Shown: positions 58,036 to 64,000 of the stretch, piece after piece
Layout: each line of letters starts with the position of its first letter
How positions within the stretch are numbered: position 1 is the first letter of the stretch
NCBI GenBank assembly: GCA_015680905.1
Contig: CM027377.1
Location: 63,075,501-63,139,500, forward strand
DNA from: Coptis chinensis
Taxonomy: Eukaryota; Streptophyta; Magnoliopsida; Ranunculales; Ranunculaceae
Length of the DNA stretch: 64,000 nt
Reading direction: 5' to 3'
Notes under the pieces: model-generated
Told to the model about the DNA's origin: nothing
The model's database searches: none
What the model saw: only the letters and a program-made list of their open reading frames with translations
Made by a program: the position numbers and the translations under genes

Positions 58036-58402
58036 CGTACTATCTTGCTTTGCCACCAAGCTTGGCTATGACACATGATGTCTTTCACGTCTCAATGTTG
58101 CGGAAATGTGTGAAATATCCTACTCATATTGGTTTGCCAGCAAAGCTAAAGTTGAATGATAATGCAATTTTTACTGTTAGGCTTATCACGATAGTATATA
58201 GAGATGTGAGACACCTTAGAAGGACGACCGTGAACTTAGTGAAAGTGCAATGGAGTGAAAGAGAAAATGACGTGACATGGGAACTTGAGGAGAAAGTGAG
58301 ACAGACATACCTTGAGCTTTTTGTTAGCACTCTACCTTGAATATCGGGACGAGATTCCTTTAAGGTGTGTATATTATAACACCCTATTTTTTTATTTCTT
58401 TT

Positions 58403-58407
<5 letters not shown>
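58036..58407 (+). mobile_element. Tekay/Del-type gypsy element, right half (integrase C-terminus and LTR start)
   Basis: Right of element X the plus-strand element resumes with LALPPSLAMTHDVFHVSMLR and KVQWSERENDVTWELEEKVR, the integrase tail and chromodomain-like end of Tekay/Del elements, closing at 58340. Then come a purine tract (about 58360) and ATAACACCCTATTTT, the likely start of its 3' LTR. The LTR's right end was not found. Confidence 0.75.

Positions 58408-58494
<87 letters not shown>
58408..58494. repeat. (TA)n microsatellite
   Basis: About 43 TA units just inside the presumed Tekay LTR start. Confidence 0.95.
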
Positions 58495-58496
<2 letters not shown>

Positions 58497-58512
58497 TTAG
58501 TTTATAGTTTAT

Positions 58513-58901
58513 GGCTCCTAAAAGGACTTTAAATAAGTACCAAATCTAAAACAACCTATAACTTCACCTACAGAATGATTTAAAATCTAATTTTTTGTGG
58601 ATATGATCTACTAACCACAAATAATATCTCTGCAAAAATTCAACTTGTTTGACAATTTTAAACATTGGCAAAAGATGATTGCAAAAACTATTAGACATTT
58701 ATGAACCGTTAGATATTTTTTTAAAAGTGGACAACAATTTTTATCTAAATTAGAGGATATCAAATGAGTTGAATTTTTGTAGGGATTTTTTTTTTATGGT
58801 TAGTAGATCATATGCACAAAAGATTAGGTTTTAAATCATTTTGTAGGTGAAGTTGTGGGTTATTTTAGATTTGGTACTTATTTAAGGTTCTTTTAGGAGC
58901 C
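58513..58901. mobile_element. Palindromic MITE (foldback)
   Basis: Starts GGCTCCTAAAAGGACTTTAA and ends with its inverse (..TTCTTTTAGGAGCC). The two arms match for roughly 150 bases or more, so nearly the whole 389 bases can fold into one hairpin. No coding capacity. No clear target duplication, so the superfamily is open. Confidence 0.8.
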
Positions 58902-58936
58902 AGGCTGTATACAACTCCTTTATATATATATATATA

Positions 58937-60064
58937 CACCAATTTGGCTAAAGAACGATACCTGCCTCGGGGCAAAAACGATGGTTAATGTCCCTTGTTG
59001 TATTACGAGTGTTTATGGCCGTTGTTAATGGACTCAAAAGTCGTTGTTTTGCATTTGTTGTGAATGGGATCTCTTTCGGCTCATTCCCACCCTCATACCC
59101 AGTGAAAAGTAGAGTAATCCTGCCCGATTTCTAAAGAAAATCTATCAAAAACAAAATTTTAGTTCTCAACGCCTCCGCTGTCTTTCTACCACCTCAACCC
59201 CACACCAAAGGCCAGATTTATGACTTTACTCAGGCTCTCAACTTTTCTCTGGTACTCCCGCTATTTCTTCATCTCAACTTGTTTCTCTATTCATTGATAT
59301 CTAGGGTATTGATCGATTTTGGTGGTTGTGTTAAGTTGATTATTCGTGTTGTTGTGTAAATTATTCATTTTGTTTTATAAATTAATTCACTTTGAGTTTA
59401 CAAAATTTAATTTTGCTGATTTTTTTATTAAATTCAATTCACGTTGTCAACAAATAGAGATATGATATGACAAATTGTTAACAAATTGAGATTTTCACAA
59501 GACAATCTCGTTTCTTCTTTGGTTTTAGGATTGGAGCTGAGGATTCAAAGGGCGAATTCAAGATGAGGATTTAGGAGTCAAGTTCAAATATCCCCCTTAT
59601 TCTTCTTCTTCAAGGTTTCATTATTTTTCCTAGATTTTCTCTGGTTAATTTAGTTTCAAAAGTCTTGTTTTGGAATTTCAAGTTGCTTGTTCGAAAAACC
59701 GTGTGGTGACCCTTCCTTATCTTTTGGTTTTGATAAAAAAAAAAAAAAAAAAAGATTGATTTCATCTTCTCTACCTCTTTTTAACTTTTCATTTCACAAT
59801 CAAGAGTTAAATAAGGTTATTTGGAGATTGAATTTTTGTACTTTCGGGTTTCTACTTCAAATTGGTGTGTTGTTGATGTGGCCGTGTATCACTTGTTTTC
59901 ACTTTGATTTCTTAGGCATCTGAATTTGGTGACTAAGCTATGTGTTTATTGATTGATTGGTAGCATTATATAGGCCTGCAACTATTTTGAATGATGTGAA
60001 TTCATTGGATTCTTGTTATAGGGTTTTCATTTTCAGAATTCAGAACTATTCTTGTTAATTTAAG
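58937..60064. other. Unassigned stretch
   Basis: No protein recognised. Begins with GATACCTGCCTCGGGGCAAAAACGATGG-like sequence (about 58958-58986) and GCCGTTGTTAATGG (about 59020), then T/C-rich sequence like a plant 5' UTR and introns (59100-59640), and an A run (59735-59753). It could be a truncated transposon or a gene 5' end; the sequence does not decide. Confidence 0.3.
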
Positions 60065-63000
60065 CATAAATGACCAAAAATAGAGTTCTAACTAATCTCG
60101 TTTTGCTGAGTGCGATTGCATTGACCATATGCAACAAGGCCTTAAACCCCTAGGAATTCCCTAGTGGACGAGTTATAGCCTCGTGAGAGTTTTCCAGTGA
60201 AGGTACTCAAAAACTTCATCTATACTACAACGACTTAGAAAGAAAACTATTGTTCCTTATCTATGTCTCAATTATCTATACATCTCACTTAGCAAATGAA
60301 TCCAGAATAATCAAGTCGAAACCTAAGCTAATATATGCATAATAATTTATCATCTACGAATAAACATATATACAATGAGTAATACTATGAGATGAACTAG
60401 CAGGTCCGTTTCTGAAAACTCGGAATAGCGTCCTTAAGTAGGTCCTCACATAAATGTCAAGACAAAAACCACTCTGATTTTTCCGCTAAAGTTTCACTAC
60501 TCCAGTGTGTAGTGGGCACACTTTACCTTACAAACTTAATGACACACAAGGAAGCCGGAGTCGATTAAACACATCTGCCACTTACTATCACACTAACCTT
60601 TTCCTAATTGAGCTAGAGGTCTTTATTAGGTGTTGCGGGGATTAGGAGATGGTTTAAGAAGAAAGGAGATGAATATTCAAAGAGAACAAGTTTGAGATAA
60701 TAGAGTCTTCATATTATGTAACTAGAGAAAACCTTATTTTTAACTTTTGCTTCTACACTTTGTTTCCATCCTTAGCCATATATTTTTTTTTTCTTTTTCT
60801 TTGGCTTTTGACTCCTTGATTCTATTTTTGGAGTTCTAACTCTTTATTTATTTTTATTTGGATGGAAACTTACTTTTCTCTTCTGAAGCGACTAACGAAT
60901 TCTTGATTTCAAAGGTTATTCTCTTTTCTATTCTTCATCTCTATTCTCAAACTTATTCAAAGAATTGGGTAGGTTGTTTTTTTTTTTTTTTTTTTTTTTT
61001 TTTGGTTTTTGTTTTGTAATAGGGTAAGGATTTGTGGTTTATGAAAGGCTAAAGAAAGACTCAGAGGGGCGACTAGCGGAAAATAATTCATAGATTTGAA
61101 TTTCTGGCTATATCGATCCAAAGAGGGCCTAAATTCTCGCTTAGGATATGGTATAGTAATCAAGTAGTGGACGTGTGATTTCTCTATCCAGATTTTACTT
61201 TTCCCTTGTGTCATTTCTCAAATGTTCACTCATATAAGGCTTTAAGCTATATTCTCACAGGATTTGTAGAATAAGTACTCTAGCCTAGATTTCAGAAACT
61301 TACTGCCAACAATCATAGATACTCATGTAACATATTTATAGATGGATGCAAGGATTATTACCTACATATTAGCCTAAGTTTCTAAAAATTATTCTAATGC
61401 AAAAGCTACGTGAGACTTCTAGATTATTGAGAGCATAGAGAAAGAAAACAATACCAATGTTCCTAAGTGTATAACATACTTTTTATTTATATTTTTAAAA
61501 TTTTTGAATTTTTTTAGCTAGAAAACAAATACATATTATACATATCTATATCCTAACAAATGCCTTAATTACACGTGTTTCTATGCCCCCCCCCCCCAAA
61601 CAAGAAGCATGCTTTGTCCTCAAAATATTTTAAATAAAGAAGGTAGGAAAATACCATTGAAATGCGTGAAATTCTGGAACATTTACAAAACAAGGTTATA
61701 ACATACTAATATAGAAAAGAAAACTGAAATTCTAGTGTTTTGGGTGAAGGTGGCACTCAGGTTTGGGCTGGAGAGGGTGCAGGTCGCGCTCAGGGTAGAG
61801 TTTCTCTAATAGTGATGAGGGCTTGGTGGTGCTCTCTCTCAGGGAAGCAGTGCTTTCGGGGGAGGCTGAGGCGGTGCAAAGGAAAAATAAGGTAAAGTGG
61901 GAATGAAACGTGAGAGATGAATGTGAGATGTAGTTGGGGTTGTGAGTGTAGAATGAATGCTATTTTTATAGGATTTAAGTTGCTAAAATGAATTGGGAAG
62001 TTACTAAAAAGTTTTAAGGCAATTGCCGGAAATAATCTGTGAGGCACGAGCGTCGCCGCCGCAAGCATGTCGTCTCGGAACTGGTGCTGAGCTTCCATCT
62101 CGGCCCTTGTTTGTTCCCACCGCTTATCCTCGGGCCGGGCACGAGTTTCCAAGTTATGATGAATGGTAGCCTGCCGAGTTCAGAGGTCTTCACAAATAGT
62201 ATTGAGAGAACGCATGCCACGGTGAATCACAGCCATGCGTTCTGCATCCAACCTACACCTCTCCAAGGCATCGACATCAAAACATGCCATGTCATCCTTA
62301 TCCTCCGAGTCAGTCTCCTCGACTACCCTCTCTTCAGGCAACCTCCAAACTCTCTGGATACACTCCGTATAAATATGTTGATTTCGGTGCTCCTTCAGGC
62401 AAATCATGTCAGACCTCGGAGTCGCTCTCAAGGTTATCATGATATTCGTTATCAAAATGGGGAGAGGTGCAATACTCATTCCAACTCCCATAATCATGTT
62501 ACGCAAAAGCTCCAAAATACAGAACTCATACTTCTGCTCCTGGAGTATCCATAGAACATGAAGGCAGTTCAGACCGATATCACTAACTTTCTCCTTCCCT
62601 ATGACATTCCTACCAATCCACTGAGCTACAGCCAGCTGGTTGGTCCGGAGAGACGATTGGCGAACACAATGCGAGCTCGCATTGTAGTTCCCTTCCGCAA
62701 TAGTCGCGTTCATCAAAGGTTCTACAGCAGTAAACTGGGAATCCTGTAATGTGGCATTGAGATGGTGTCTAAGTGGAATGTCTAAAATCTCAGCCAACAA
62801 CCCAGTAGTAACCTCTCTCATCCTCCCAGCCACCTTAACAAAAATTCAATTCCCATTCAACTCCCTCATCCTATAAAACTCTCGGACCAAATCTTCGTGG
62901 TAAAAATTGTTTGTTGAGTACCACAAACCACTCTAGTCTCTCCTAACCATCTCGTCACTATAAAACGGAGCGAAGTGGTCGGCAGTAAAAGCGTGCTCCG

Positions 63001-63819
63001 GCAATATCCGACGTCTTTGAGCCATTGGAGTTTTTATAAGATGTGTGGGTTTGAATAAGGTAGGGGGATTGTTTTGAAACACCCTAACTAAAAATAATGG
63101 CAAGAGGTGCGGTGGTGGTGGTGGCAATCGAAATTTTTGAATTTTCAGTGGTTTTTGGTTGTTTAAGTTGGTGGAGGTGGTGGTGGTTGTAGTTAGGAAG
63201 AGATTTGGGGTTGGTTTTAACTTTGGGCGTGGGTGTATTTAGGTTTTATTTTATTTTTTATTTCGGTTAGGTTTTTGAAGCTTTGTTGTTTGGAAATGGT
63301 GGTTTTGAGAATGGAACACAACTGTTGGTGGAAGAGGGAGATGCACGAGCGTTGCACGTGCGCGCGAAGTTGGGCAAAGCCCACTTGATTTTCTGATTTT
63401 TTTTTTCGATATTTCGCGCAACTTCAAACTTAAATTGCCGCTTCGTTACCGGGCTGATTTTTGCGAATGAGGTATGGAAATGATCAGGAGAGAATTTCCA
63501 ATCCAATGATCCATAAAACGCTCTAGTCCGCCCGTTGGTGACATGTAAGAAGATGAAAAATGCCTCAAAGTGTGTGCATGACGTAAGTTATGCGAACGAA
63601 TGAAATCTAATTTTATAGATAATATCAACCCGGATCGGAATACGATTAAACGGCCTAAACAACACGAATGGACAGTTGAACAATCCAGGATGGAAACCGG
63701 ACACCCCACCCCCAAACAAATTTTTGACAACAGAGTTTAAAAAATTTGTTTTTTAAAAGTGGGTCTTTTACAGTCAATGATTCCGGAGACTTCTTAAATT
63801 ACTATGTTTGTGATTTTAA

Positions 63820-63853
<34 letters not shown>

Positions 63854-64000
63854 ATTAAAATTTAATATAAGAAAATCAAGAAGGCAGTAAAGGCATAATT
63901 CACACTATAGAGGAACATGACTAAAAAACCGAGAAAACATGCAAAAATGGAAAAGGTGAATTATGTTAACCGTGGACTTAGGATCCGGTACTTACAGCCA
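60065..64000 (-). mobile_element. Element Z: Athila-like element, 3' part, runs off the window
   Basis: Collinear with element Y 41608-50870 minus the nested LTR. It has the 3' noncoding region (60065-61700), GC-rich block (61735-61800), extra ORF 1 (about 62060-63030) and upstream spacer to the window end. No 3' LTR, polypurine tract or extra ORF 2 is present. It is a fossil with several breaks; age cannot be judged without LTRs. Confidence 0.8.
62060..63030 (-). pseudogene. Element Z extra ORF 1 (putative plant transposon protein)
   Basis: Contains LLAEILDIPLRHHLNATLQD, SLRTNQLAVAQWIGRNVIGK, CLHVLWILQEQKYEFCILEL, IQRVWRLPEERVVEETDSED and CFDVDALERCRLDAERMAVI. Near-collinear with Y 48795-49925. 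Start region includes AQRRRILPEHAFTADHFAPF (about 63030-62970). Confidence 0.7.

Noticed and set aside
58312-58500. Open reading ending in Tyr-Ile repeats
   Set aside because: Translated (TA)n microsatellite.
62039-62554. 171-codon plus-strand reading
   Set aside because: Antisense of the conserved extra ORF 1 of element Z.

Overview
The window is nuclear DNA of a flowering plant, most likely a eudicot. It holds spliced genes with GT-AG introns, a KIB/DUF295 F-box gene, Mutator-like and CACTA DNA transposons, and Athila, Tekay/Del and Copia-type LTR elements. I cannot name the species. Almost everything is transposon sequence; the only host gene is a broken F-box/KIB gene on the minus strand.

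Region 1 (1-16.0 kb): one large Mutator-like element of the Ulp1-carrying type (KI-MULE, also called Kaonashi). It has a transposase gene at 1-1953, whose start lies outside the window, and a many-exon DUF1985-Ulp1 protease gene from about 2.74 to 14.9 kb, both on the plus strand. Its introns and spacers are filled with tandem copies of a short dyad, TGAACA..TGTTCA, about one every 32-36 bases. I see no such array elsewhere in the window. A 5.8 kb CACTA element (3543-9327, TSD TAT) sits in the Ulp1 gene and carries two exons that look captured from a gamma-tubulin complex component 2 (GCP2) gene. A solo Copia-like LTR (13677-14787, TSD ATATG) sits in the last Ulp1 exon.

Region 2 (16.0-24.4 kb): two RNase H-like LINE fragments, a candidate second solo LTR, the F-box/KIB pseudogene (20660 down to about 17870, KIB propeller - F-box - KIB propeller) with a foldback insertion, and a solo Athila-like LTR (21957-23600, TSD GTAAT) that landed in the target duplication of a LINE.

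Region 3 (24.4-58.4 kb): a nest of LTR elements. A plus-strand Tekay/Del element is split by Athila-like element X (25359-58035, TSD CGTAC). X is split by Athila-like element Y (40084-56355, TSD GTACT) and holds a solo LTR (29700-31335, TSD ATGTG). Y holds a 3.4 kb Tekay-like solo LTR (41738-45164, TSD GTTTT). X and Y both run on the minus strand.

Region 4 (58.4-64.0 kb): remains of the Tekay 3' end, a near-perfect palindromic MITE (58513-58901), an unassigned stretch, and the 3' part of a third Athila-like element, Z (from about 60065, minus strand), which runs off the window. All LTR elements here are broken fossils. No tRNA, rRNA or CRISPR was seen.
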